From CAYSEW01 sp964430245 (lineage in GTDB: Bacteria; Bacteroidota; Bacteroidia; Flavobacteriales_D; Parvicellaceae): a stretch of 64,000 nt of DNA. The notes under the pieces were generated by a model. That model had not been told where the DNA came from. It worked only from the letters and a program-made list of their open reading frames with translations, and ran no database searches. Numbering within the stretch: position 1 is the stretch's first letter; each line of letters opens with the position of its first letter. The stretch is from NCBI GenBank assembly GCA_964430245.1, contig CAYSEW010000009.1:40637-104636 (forward strand), read 5' to 3'. The position numbers were made by a program, and so were the translations under genes. Below are positions 27,401 to 35,552 of the stretch, one piece after another.

Positions 27401-28331
27401 GATTAGTGCCGTCTGATGATAATTTACTTACAGATATATCCGTGCCTGGATATCCTATTCCTGTGCCTCCATTATATGAAATTTGATAGGCGCCTGTTGT
27501 AACAGGATAACCAATGTCAAATGCAATTCCAGCTATGTACATATTCCCAAGTCCGTCATAGGTAGCAGTAAACCCCCAGTTATCAGCAGTAGATCCAGTA
27601 TAAGTTGAAAATATTAAAACAGGGTCTATGATTAGCTTTAAATTTTTGTCATATCCATTAGGGAAATTAAAGCTTAGAATATTTTCGGATAAAACATATT
27701 TACATTTTACAGTGACTTTTTTGTCATTTATTAACTGATAGGCATATGGACTTTGCTCAATTACATCTCCTAAACTAGTAGTTAAATGAAGGTGACCTTT
27801 TTTTAATTTAATTTCATCAATTCCTGAATATTCAATTTTAATAGTTTTGGGGTCTCCACCAGGATGTACAAGAAGGTCATATTTTAGCTTTCCATGACTT
27901 TCATAAGTTAAGAGATCTATTTTATTGTACAGCTCATTGTATCTTAATTTTTGATACGCTTTAACATCAGTAGCCCATTTGTTAGTGTCACTGCCAATAA
28001 AATAATTATATGTATTAGTTGTTGGCTCTAAGGGTTTTTTAAGAGGATCTTTTGAAGAGATGAAATAAGTTTGAAATGCATGACATTTTATATTACTAGA
28101 GTCATTTGATAACCCATGTCTATAAGAAGATATTTTACCTTTTTCATAAAGATTATAGGTGATTTTGTTCCCTTCAAAATAAATATCGCCAGCTTTAAGA
28201 GCTAATTTATATTCAACCTGTTCAGGAAATTGACCATTGTTTTCTATGAATTGAACCAATGAATTATCTTGCCCTTTTACTGAGAGAAATGTAAATATGA
28301 GAAAAGTTAATATTAAGGGGTTAAAATTCAT
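24471..28331 (-). CDS. Giant secreted protein with SBBP repeats, PKD domain and type B (gliding-type) C-terminal domain
   Basis: This 1286-residue protein starts at ATG 28331 (signal peptide MNFNPLILTFLIFTFLSVKGQ); a TTG eight codons upstream is less likely. The N-terminal domain (FIENNGQFPEQVEYKL, about residues 27-240) is a DUF7948-type module. It is followed by SBBP beta-propeller repeats (STYFGGSGNENPHSI, SSYYGGSSDDAGYSL, STYFGGGTSAEHVDGG) to about residue 740. Next is a PKD domain (YLWDFGDGDTSTQFSPSHTY), four or so ~80-residue Ig-like repeats (LCHGDTVQLQSSGG, ICMGDIVTLHASGG, LCAGDTLAIDI, ICPGDTAILWAT), and a type B CHU_C domain (VPNTFTPNSDGVNDFF ... FNRWGELIYN) to the end. It should be exported by T9SS. 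The function is unknown; propeller and Ig arrays suggest surface binding. Confidence 0.85.
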   Translation of the reverse strand: MNFNPLILTFLIFTFLSVKGQDNSLVQFIENNGQFPEQVEYKLALKAGDIYFEGNKITYNLYEKGKISSYRHGLSNDSSNIKCHAFQTYFISSKDPLKKPLEPTTNTYNYFIGSDTNKWATDVKAYQKLRYNELYNKIDLLTYESHGKLKYDLLVHPGGDPKTIKIEYSGIDEIKLKKGHLHLTTSLGDVIEQSPYAYQLINDKKVTVKCKYVLSENILSFNFPNGYDKNLKLIIDPVLIFSTYTGSTADNWGFTATYDGLGNMYIAGIAFDIGYPVTTGAYQISYNGGTGIGYPGTDISVSKLSSDGTNLLYSTYFGGSGNENPHSIVCNQNGELYVFGSTSSIDLPTSGSAYDNSFNSGSTFSNSVLNYVNGTDAYVVKFDATGNTIIGSTYIGGSGNDAVNLSASLRKNYADEFRGEIIVDNNDECWITTTTLSTDFPIIGGAQTVNNGLQDAISFKLNSDLSSLLWSSYYGGSSDDAGYSLQLNSLNEPIISGGTNSIDLFTSPLSIHPNSNGLQDGFVAKYNAAGNNISNATYIGTSGYDQSYFIQVDLNDNIYLYGQTEGNYPISPASVFNNPGSGQFLHKLSSDLSITHFSTVFGSGSGINIAPSAFLVSDCELIYISGWGGTVNYQGNTFNMPLSTTTTPYQSNTDGSDFYLAVFTADVNSLLYSTYFGGGTSAEHVDGGTSRFDKNGNVYQAVCAGCGGNSDFPTTIGAWSSTNNSTNCNLGAFKFSLENINPIISIPQPYVCIPNSYQFTNLSQGGNQYLWDFGDGDTSTQFSPSHTYLDTGYYEVSLIVSDSLGCLETDTAIIFLDVFNINNAVIQTVDTLCHGDTVQLQSSGGATYQWSPSTNLSNPNIANPLAYPDTITTYQVIATDSCGADTALITLYFHEDSVSTMNDTLICMGDIVTLHASGGVNYNWYPTTGMINPGHQTPNVIPLDTTIYYVDITTPNGCIFTDSVQINVEFSSPQPVIPNDTILCAGDTLAIDILGVNNATWSPSTGLSNPNSPSTLVYPTNTTTYNIEFQNTCAIVNLDFTVTVIGISSQVVNDTAICPGDTAILWATNASEYSWSPTETLSHPDSSYTLAYPLEPTLYTVNVLNNIGCSISEDVLVDVYDPPFVSAGADLWIHYGDIVELQGSTPHSFYWYSIDSMSCTNCLNPIVSPIQSSTYIIYVTDINGCTNSDTVQIVLDGVLYVPNTFTPNSDGVNDFFEIKGEEIKTFELWIFNRWGELIYNTKNMSNSWDGTYKNSPVQIDTYIWKIKYVDYQRNHIDLTGHINVLR

Positions 28332-28416
28332 TTTATTCAAATAGCTGGAATTCAAGTTAATACGAAGATAAAATATAAACGAATGAAACTGATAAAGGTT
28401 GTATCATTGAATTAAT

Positions 28417-28424
28417 TATTTTTG
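28417..28424 (+). promoter_or_regulatory. Possible -7 promoter element of purF-like gene
   Basis: TATTTTTG matches TAnnTTTG exactly, but it lies only 4 bases before the ATG at 28429, so transcription would begin at or near the start codon. A TTG 15 bases upstream (28399-28401) is slightly too close. Either the transcript is nearly leaderless or this is a chance match. Confidence 0.25.
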
Positions 28425-28428
28425 CTGA

Positions 28429-30330
28429 ATGAGCGATGCCATAAAACACGAATGCGGGATAGCACTTCTTAGATTAAAAAAACCACTCTCTTACTATCTT
28501 GAAAAATATGGTACAGCATTTTATGGTTTGAATAAGATGTATTTACTGATGGAAAAGCAGCACAACCGTGGGCAGGATGGTGCTGGTTTAGCCAATATTA
28601 AACTGGACATGTCTCCAGGAACTAGATATATAAGTAGGCATAGAAGTGTTCATTCTAAACCTATTCAGGATATTTTTTCATACATCAACAAAAGGTTTCA
28701 AGATTTAGAGAATACTGCACCTGAAAAGTTAAAGGATGTTGAATATTTAAAAAACAATTATGCTTTTACTGGTGAGCTGTTTTTAGGTCATTTGCGTTAT
28801 GGTACTTTTGGAAAGAATAGTATTGAAAGCTGTCATCCATTTCTAAGGCAAAATAATTGGATGACCAGAAATTTAGTAGTTGCTGGGAATTTTAATTTAA
28901 CGAATGTAGATGAGTTATTTGGTTTGTTGGTCAATATTGGGCAGCATCCAAAAGAAAGAACTGATACAGTAACAGTAATTGAGAAGATTGGGCATTTTTT
29001 AGACCAGGAAAATCAATTTTTATTTGATCAATATGACAAAGAAGGGCAAACTAATAAAGAAATATCTAGCTTAATAGCAGATAATATGGATGTGCAGAGG
29101 ATTCTTAAAAACTCTGCTGAAGAATGGGATGGGGGATATGCTATGGCTGGATTAATTGGTCATGGTGATGCCTTTGTACTAAGAGATCCATGTGGTATTA
29201 GACCTGCTTTTTGGTATGAAGATGATGAAGTTACTGTTGTTGCTTCAGAAAGGCCTGTAATTCAAACAGCTTTTAAATTAAAATGGGAGGATATTAATGA
29301 GCTAAAACCAGGACATGCTTTAATCATTAAAAAAAATGGTGAAACAGCTGAAAAGATGATTAGGCAACCGGAAAAAGCAGCTAAATGTTCTTTTGAGAGA
29401 ATTTATTTTTCAAGAGGAACTGATAAGGATATTTATCAGGAAAGATTGGAGTTAGGAAGGTTAGTTACTGAAAAAGTATTAAAAGAGATCGATTATGACC
29501 TTAGAAATACAGTATTTTCATTCATCCCTAATACAGCTGAAATGTCCTATTATGGAATGTTGAAAGCAACAGAGAACTATCTTACAGATGTTAAGTTGAA
29601 GAAGTTAAATAATCTACCTGAAAATGCTGATAAAGATGAAATCAAATCAATTCTTTCTATACGCACAAGGGCTGATAAGATAATTGTAAAAGATGCCAAG
29701 CTAAGAACATTTATTACTCAGGATGATGCTCGTGATGAAATGGTAGCACATGTCTACGATATTACCTATGGGTCAATCAAAAGAAAAGAAGATAATATTG
29801 TTGTAATTGATGATTCGATTGTTAGAGGTACGACTCTAAAGCAAAGTGTGATTAGGATCTTAGATAGACTTGAGCCGAAAAAGATCATTGTTGTATCGTC
29901 AGCCCCTCAAATTAGATATCCAGATTGTTATGGGATTGATATGGCGAAATTAGGTGATTTCATTGCATTTCAAGCAGCAATTTCTTTATTAAAAGAAGCT
30001 GGAAAAACTTCATTAATTGATGAGGTTTATAAAAAATGTCTTCACCAGGAAGGGATGCCAAAAGAAGAGATAGTTAATCATGTGAAAGATATTTATGAAC
30101 CTTTTACATATGACGAAATTTCCAATAGAATATCTGAATTACTTACTCATGATGATGTAGTTGCAGATGTTCAGATCATTTATCAAACAGTTGAAGACCT
30201 TCATAAGGCTTGTCCAGGCCATAAAGGTGATTGGTACTTTACTGGTAACTATCCAACTCCAGGTGGAAATAAAGTAGTCAATAAAGCTTTTATCAATTAT
30301 GTTGAAGGAGTCAACGAAAGAGCTTATTAA
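28429..30330 (+). CDS. Amidophosphoribosyltransferase, long Bacteroidota form
   Basis: This 633-residue enzyme has an N-terminal class II glutamine amidotransferase domain and a C-terminal phosphoribosyltransferase domain, the PurF layout that makes 5-phosphoribosylamine in purine synthesis. The putative nucleophile Cys9 (HECGIALLR) would be exposed by removing an eight-residue propeptide. EKQHNRGQDGAGLANI, FLGHLRYGTFG and DPCGIRPAFW fit PurF, and the PRPP loop is IVVIDDSIVRGTTLK (near residue 465). It is about 130 residues longer than E. coli PurF because of insertions in both domains; Bacteroidota often carry such a long copy beside a normal one, so this may be a second PurF. Its TAA shares TTAA (30327-30330) with the convergent protease gene. 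Confidence 0.88.
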   Translation: MSDAIKHECGIALLRLKKPLSYYLEKYGTAFYGLNKMYLLMEKQHNRGQDGAGLANIKLDMSPGTRYISRHRSVHSKPIQDIFSYINKRFQDLENTAPEKLKDVEYLKNNYAFTGELFLGHLRYGTFGKNSIESCHPFLRQNNWMTRNLVVAGNFNLTNVDELFGLLVNIGQHPKERTDTVTVIEKIGHFLDQENQFLFDQYDKEGQTNKEISSLIADNMDVQRILKNSAEEWDGGYAMAGLIGHGDAFVLRDPCGIRPAFWYEDDEVTVVASERPVIQTAFKLKWEDINELKPGHALIIKKNGETAEKMIRQPEKAAKCSFERIYFSRGTDKDIYQERLELGRLVTEKVLKEIDYDLRNTVFSFIPNTAEMSYYGMLKATENYLTDVKLKKLNNLPENADKDEIKSILSIRTRADKIIVKDAKLRTFITQDDARDEMVAHVYDITYGSIKRKEDNIVVIDDSIVRGTTLKQSVIRILDRLEPKKIIVVSSAPQIRYPDCYGIDMAKLGDFIAFQAAISLLKEAGKTSLIDEVYKKCLHQEGMPKEEIVNHVKDIYEPFTYDEISNRISELLTHDDVVADVQIIYQTVEDLHKACPGHKGDWYFTGNYPTPGGNKVVNKAFINYVEGVNERAY

Positions 30331-33300
30331 AGTTTAATAATTTTTTTGGTTATCCTATTAAATCGAATGTAATAAACCCCATCTGATAATTCTTGTAAAT
30401 CTATAGGAACCTGTATTAAAGAGCTATTTACATTGATAGTTTTGTTGTAAATAATTTTCCCTAACTGATCCATTATTTTTAAGTTATCGATAAAAGCATT
30501 TGATGCTGATATTTTTATTATAAACTCCCCATTATTAGGATTAGGAAAAATAGAAAGGTCAGAAATTGGATTTTCGTTTATTGCTGAACAATCATCTACT
30601 ATAATTGAAGAAGAAGTTTCATCACCACAGAGTCCTTCTATAGTATAAGTAATATTATGAGTTCCTACTCCAACTATTGATGGGTCAAATACCCCATTAA
30701 TGGGATTTGTTATTCCATTTCCAGACCATACTCCTCCAGATGGTGTCCCAATTAATGGAACTGGAGCTGATGTTGCACAAAGACTATTCATAGAACCAAT
30801 AGATGCATTAACACTAGCTATTACAACGATTTGTTCTGAATGAGTTGATGGGCAATTTCCACTAAATGAATAGGAGATACTGTGATTGCCTGGACCAGCC
30901 ATCATAGGGTCAAAAACACCATTGCTATTAATTCCATTACCAGTCCACGCTCCGCCTAATTGATTAGGGATAATAGTAATAGGAGAATTGTCAGAGCAAA
31001 GACTATCAGAGGGTAGTATGAATTGTGAATCAGAGTCTTCTACTGTAATTGTAGATGTAGATATGTCACCACAAGCTCCCATGATCACATAAGTAATTAC
31101 ATGAGTGCCGGCACCAGCTAAAGAAGGGTCGAAGATTCCATAAGTTGAATTAGTAATTCCATTTCCAGTCCATATCCCACCACCATCTACAGCAGATAGC
31201 GTATCAGGAAAATCATAAGTACAATATGGTCCTGATGAATAAATTGTAGCGTCTAATGTATTTGATACTTGAATTAATATTTGGTCAGTATTTCCGCAAT
31301 TACCACTTATAGTATAGGAAATAGTATGGATGCCAATTCCAGAAGTTTGTGGGTCAAAAACACCATTATTAGGGTCAATAACACCTGTCCCAGCCCAAGT
31401 TCCTCCAGTGTTTGCAGCCGTTAAAATAACAGGGCTTCCAGTAAAACAAAGCGTGTTTACAGAATCAATTGTAGCATCAATAAGGTTAACAATTTCAATA
31501 TCAATAGTAGCAGTATCAGGACATGTGCCGGAAGTATAATAAGTAATTGTATGGGTGCCAGTTCCAGCAATAGAAGGGTCGAAACTACCATTACTTGAAT
31601 TGGTAACTCCATTTCCTAACCAAGTACCTCCAGGTGTAAAACTTGAAAGAGTGATGGGAGCATCAGCTATACACATAGGGTTTACAGGATTAATAGTGGC
31701 ATCATCAGAAGCTGAAACAGTAATATAACTTGTAAGGGAATAAGTGTCTGTTCCGTTACTATTAGTTACTGTTAAAGAAATATCATAACTACCAGGACTG
31801 GAATATGTATGAGAGGGATTTTGCTGGTTAGAAGTGTTTCCATCTCCAAAATCCCATGACCAGCTAGTTATATTTGAAGTAGACAGGTCATTAAAAGTGA
31901 TAATATTTCCAGAACATATTGTAGTATTAATGGTATTGAAATCGGCATTTGGAGGACTTGAATTAGGTGTTCCGTCTATATTTATATTGTCTATGAAAAG
32001 GTTATTTCCATTAGTTCCAGCATTATAACTTTCAAATTTTAAAATAACTTCTGTGTTGCCAATATATGAATCTAAATTTACTGAAAAACAATCAGCTCCT
32101 ACTGTACCTAAACACCAATCAGTTGTTTGGGAAGGTGTAAAATCTGCTGTGGATGTATAAGCAGTAGCAAAGCTACCCGTTCCATCTTCACCCAATTCAA
32201 GTAACCTTGTATAGGTATTTCCACAATCAGTTGAAATATAAACTATTAAAGAATCAGTGCTGTTTTGATCATACCTTCTATAGGCATGTTCAAATGTTAA
32301 GTCTAAATTATTATAACCTATGAAGTTAATAGGGGATGTAATCATTGCATCTCGTTGACCTAATTGAGAGTATTGGAAAAAATTAAGTTTTGCTGCTTTG
32401 TCACCTGGACTAGTGCCTGTAATTGTGACAATTTCCCAAGTTTCACTATTGTCTACATTATCGATGGTCCAAGAATTTGTAGTAAAGCTATTGCTTTCAA
32501 ACGACTCATAAAAAGGCAATGGAATGCTATTTGTAAATACGACTATCTGACTAAAACTTGAATCATTTAAAGGGTTCTGATCTGTATTTCCATTTGGACT
32601 TGATGTAAAGGCAAGAAAATCATGATTTCCAGAAATTAAATTCATGTTAGGTAATAATACATTAGTGTTTTGACCAGAAGCTAAAGTACCAGTCCAATTA
32701 TAGGATTGCCACGGTCCTGCACTTAATTGATAATTGATAGTTACACTAGTTAAAGGCTGACTTCCAAAATTAGATAAAGTAACTTCAGGATCTATTGAAC
32801 TACTGCATGATGTTCCGTTAGGATAAATTACTGATGAAATACTCGCGTCATAGTTAATGTTGGGTGAGATTACACAAAAGTTATGAGATGTACCATATCC
32901 AAAATCTGCATTTTGCGCAGTCATTTGAACTAGGTTATTACCATTGGCATCGTTAATGTAGTAATCTCCATCTACTGTGCAGCCGTTCCATTGACTACCA
33001 TACATTCCATCTCCATAGCTGTCATTAATGAAAAAATCATAGCACCCAGGCGCAATACAAATAGATTCTGTATTTGATTGTCCTCCAGTAATATTAGTAT
33101 AAGGCCCTCCTGTTGATACAGTAGATCCCAATGCATCTACAATGCTCCATGTTACTTCATTTCCATAACAATCTGTAATAATTGTAATGTCAATGTTTTG
33201 GCCATTATTGATAATGTTAAAATTAGAGGTCTGCTGGTCATTAGTTGGGTTTTGGTCAGTGCTGCCATTTGGATTAGTAGAATAGGCAGTAAAAGTATAA

Positions 33301-34799
33301 GAACCTGCAGTTAGTGTTTGGTTTGGAAGATAGATATCTTCAGATTGACCAGAAGACAGATTTCCGCTCCAATTATAGGTTTGTACAGCACCTCCACTTA
33401 ATTGATAGACTATATCAGCAGAAGTTAAATTATTACTTCCATAATTTCTTAACGTCACAATGGGGTCAATTGAAGAAGAGCAAATATTATCTTTAGGAGA
33501 TATAATTTCACTTACTGCTGCATCTAATGAAAATGAAAAAGCATTTAAGCATAATAACGCTTGATGTGCATCGATTCTTCCGGCTCCTAGCTCTCCAACA
33601 TAATTAGAATTAACAGCATCAATATTTTCGGCACTAGAGTATAAACAATTAACCAGGTCTTGGTTGTTAGCATTTGGAGCATAGGACTTCATCAATCCTA
33701 AAAGGCCTGCAACTAAAGGAGAAGCCATAGAAGTTCCTTGAGTTACTTGATACCCAGAAGTTTCATTACAGCTTAAAATACTAGATCCTGGAGATGAGAT
33801 GTCTATCCATGTACCATAATTTGAAAAGCTGGATTTGCCATCATTAGTAGTTGTGGAAGCTACAGAAACTACATTGTTATAGCCAGCAGGATAAAATACT
33901 GAGCTTACATTGTCATTGCCTGCTGCAGCTACAAGAATAGCACCTTGATTAGCTGCATAGTCACATACATTTTGTCCGTAAGTACTAAAGCCACTTCCCC
34001 CCCAAGACATATTAATGACATCAGCACCATTATCTGCAGCCCAAGTAATTCCTTCATAACCAGCTACTAATGAGCCATTACAATTCCCTATTTTTACAGG
34101 AAGAACACTAATGTCATAACCTATGGAGGCAATTCCTGTATTATTATTCGTTTCTGCTCCAACAATTCCAGAAACATGTGAACCATGAAAACCAGTATTA
34201 GATCCACATCCAGTAGGGTCGTTGTCTTGGTCTACTGCATCATATCCTGTAAGCATTTTATTGATAAGATCAGGATGATTAACATTAATTGCGTTATCGG
34301 TTACAGCAACCACAATAGTTGAAGATCCTGTTGATAGGTCCCAAGCCTGCTCTGCATTAATTTGGAATAGTGCCCATTGACCATTAGAGGTTGAATTGGA
34401 AAAATATTGATCATTTGGAGTAAAGAAATTTTTATGTAATTCTTTTTTTTCAGCATATTCTATGCCGTTAATGTTATTTAATTCAATAATAAAGTCATCT
34501 ACTTTTTGAATTTCATTAAAGTTGATCTGGAATGTTCTTGAGAGTTTTTCGCTTTTATGATTGGGATAGAGCTGAATTAGCTTTTCTATATCATATTTTG
34601 ATGAAAGAGGTGATAGGAATGAAACTTTCTGATAATCAATTATTCTTTCTTTAGACTTAACTTCAAAGAATTCATTTGTTTTTAATTGAAATATAATTAC
34701 TCCATCTTGGTAGTCAATATATTGTATTTGGCTAGTTAATGAAAAAGAAATTAAGATCAGGTAAAATGGAATGACAAATCTTACTAAATATTTATTCAT
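30327..34799 (-). CDS. Subtilisin-like serine protease, multidomain, T9SS type A
   Basis: This 1490-residue protein has a signal peptide (residues 1-23, FSLTSQ) and a propeptide-like region (about 24-140). The S8 peptidase domain carries catalytic Asp168 (VAVTDNAINVNHP), His208 (GSHVSGIVGA) and Ser357 (GTSMASP), with oxyanion Asn in AAAGNDN. Two CARDB-like segments (about 430-525 and 650-750), a GDGMYG domain between them, a MAM/jelly-roll-like domain (about 755-945) and a PKD domain (WSWDFGDGNTSNQQNPSHTY) follow. Then come five ~74-residue Ig-like repeats (about 1032-1403) and a type A sorting domain (SIFPNPNNGEFIIKI to the end). It is an extracellular protease exported by T9SS; the long array suggests surface tethering or substrate binding. 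Confidence 0.9.
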   Translation of the reverse strand: MNKYLVRFVIPFYLILISFSLTSQIQYIDYQDGVIIFQLKTNEFFEVKSKERIIDYQKVSFLSPLSSKYDIEKLIQLYPNHKSEKLSRTFQINFNEIQKVDDFIIELNNINGIEYAEKKELHKNFFTPNDQYFSNSTSNGQWALFQINAEQAWDLSTGSSTIVVAVTDNAINVNHPDLINKMLTGYDAVDQDNDPTGCGSNTGFHGSHVSGIVGAETNNNTGIASIGYDISVLPVKIGNCNGSLVAGYEGITWAADNGADVINMSWGGSGFSTYGQNVCDYAANQGAILVAAAGNDNVSSVFYPAGYNNVVSVASTTTNDGKSSFSNYGTWIDISSPGSSILSCNETSGYQVTQGTSMASPLVAGLLGLMKSYAPNANNQDLVNCLYSSAENIDAVNSNYVGELGAGRIDAHQALLCLNAFSFSLDAAVSEIISPKDNICSSSIDPIVTLRNYGSNNLTSADIVYQLSGGAVQTYNWSGNLSSGQSEDIYLPNQTLTAGSYTFTAYSTNPNGSTDQNPTNDQQTSNFNIINNGQNIDITIITDCYGNEVTWSIVDALGSTVSTGGPYTNITGGQSNTESICIAPGCYDFFINDSYGDGMYGSQWNGCTVDGDYYINDANGNNLVQMTAQNADFGYGTSHNFCVISPNINYDASISSVIYPNGTSCSSSIDPEVTLSNFGSQPLTSVTINYQLSAGPWQSYNWTGTLASGQNTNVLLPNMNLISGNHDFLAFTSSPNGNTDQNPLNDSSFSQIVVFTNSIPLPFYESFESNSFTTNSWTIDNVDNSETWEIVTITGTSPGDKAAKLNFFQYSQLGQRDAMITSPINFIGYNNLDLTFEHAYRRYDQNSTDSLIVYISTDCGNTYTRLLELGEDGTGSFATAYTSTADFTPSQTTDWCLGTVGADCFSVNLDSYIGNTEVILKFESYNAGTNGNNLFIDNINIDGTPNSSPPNADFNTINTTICSGNIITFNDLSTSNITSWSWDFGDGNTSNQQNPSHTYSSPGSYDISLTVTNSNGTDTYSLTSYITVSASDDATINPVNPMCIADAPITLSSFTPGGTWLGNGVTNSSNGSFDPSIAGTGTHTITYYTSGTCPDTATIDIEIVNLIDATIDSVNTLCFTGSPVILTAANTGGTWAGTGVIDPNNGVFDPQTSGIGIHTISYTISGNCGNTDQILIQVSNTLDATIYSSGPYCTYDFPDTLSAVDGGGIWTGNGITNSTYGIFDPSLAGAGTHVITYVIMGACGDISTSTITVEDSDSQFILPSDSLCSDNSPITIIPNQLGGAWTGNGINSNGVFDPMMAGPGNHSISYSFSGNCPSTHSEQIVVIASVNASIGSMNSLCATSAPVPLIGTPSGGVWSGNGITNPINGVFDPSIVGVGTHNITYTIEGLCGDETSSSIIVDDCSAINENPISDLSIFPNPNNGEFIIKISASNAFIDNLKIMDQLGKIIYNKTINVNSSLIQVPIDLQELSDGVYYIRFNRITKKIIKL
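30592..31706 (-). repeat. Five tandem ~74-codon repeats inside the protease gene
   Basis: Five consecutive copies, about 223 bases each, encode the pattern GGxWxGNGITNxxxGxFDPxxAGxGTHxITYxxxGxCG. The copies differ at many positions, so the array is old or diversifying and not a recent tandem duplication. Each unit looks like one Ig-like beta-sandwich. Confidence 0.85.
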
Positions 34800-35041
34800 A
34801 TTGATAGCTTTTAATTGAATACCTAAAAAAATGTTTATATATCATATAAATGACGAAAAAAACAATGCCAAGTTGCCATTGAATAGCTTTCATGATATTT
34901 GCTGAAAGTATTCTATAGAACTAATACATTAAACTAGAGGGTGGTCAATTAAGCCATTTAAATTAAAATAAAATGTTAAAAAAACAAATATTGTTTGATT
35001 ATTATTTTGTAATTAGAGAGCTTGTGAAAGATAAAGCGATA

Positions 35042-35551
35042 TTATTTTTTCCTCTTAAATAATGGCACATTTGAACATGCTTCTCCAAACATTAATGATT
35101 GAACAATTGGTAGTAATTTGTTGGATATCATTATGTAGGCTGTGTCTGGTATATAAGTGTCACTACATCCCTTGACTAACACTTTTTTATCAGCGTATCT
35201 TTCAAAATTTAGCTGGTTTATTTTATTTTGAAACAATTGTTTTTCCATTTCATCTATATTCCCATAAGAAACATGTTTTGCATATGGCTGTAAATGAGTA
35301 GTTACTAGCATAAATGCCCATACAGGAATAATAGTATCTACAGAGCAGTAAAATGCAACTAGTTTGTCATTGTATATGCTCCAGTCTTGATTTTTAAGAT
35401 GACCTCTAAATTCTTTTTCCTTTAAGATTAACTCATTAAAAAGCCATTTTTTGAGGTCAAGTTCAATCCTCTCACCTTGAGTATGGAAATCCTTTAATTC
35501 AATTGTGATTAAATTACTTTTAGCTACTTTATTTACTATTTCATCAGACAT
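35042..35551 (-). CDS. DUF2480 family protein
   Basis: This 169-residue cytoplasmic protein matches DUF2480, a Bacteroidota-restricted family usually encoded beside SUF-type Fe-S assembly genes. Visible hallmarks are IELDLKKWLFNELILKEKEFR (about 29-49), WSIYNDKLVAFYCSVDTIIPVWAFM (57-81), KKVLVKGCSDTYIPDTAYIMI (about 122-142) and the C-terminal LMFGEACSNVPLFKRKK. Two conserved Cys (VKGCSD, EACSN) could bind metal or form part of a redox site. It starts one base after the HMG-CoA synthase stop and is the last gene of the suf-linked operon. Function is not established; involvement in Fe-S biogenesis is inferred from neighbourhood. Confidence 0.85.
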   Translation of the reverse strand: MSDEIVNKVAKSNLITIELKDFHTQGERIELDLKKWLFNELILKEKEFRGHLKNQDWSIYNDKLVAFYCSVDTIIPVWAFMLVTTHLQPYAKHVSYGNIDEMEKQLFQNKINQLNFERYADKKVLVKGCSDTYIPDTAYIMISNKLLPIVQSLMFGEACSNVPLFKRKK

Positions 35552-35552
35552 A

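Noticed and set aside
30592..31706. Regular repeats at first look like a CRISPR-type or satellite array.
   Set aside because: Period of about 223 bases, in-frame, diverged and inside a long coding frame: these are protein domain repeats.
34800..35041. The longest gap without a gene (242 bases), looked at for an RNA gene, riboswitch or small frame.
   Set aside because: It holds only AT-rich sequence with weak imperfect repeats (for example around 34863-34881); no tRNA-like fold, terminator or credible frame.
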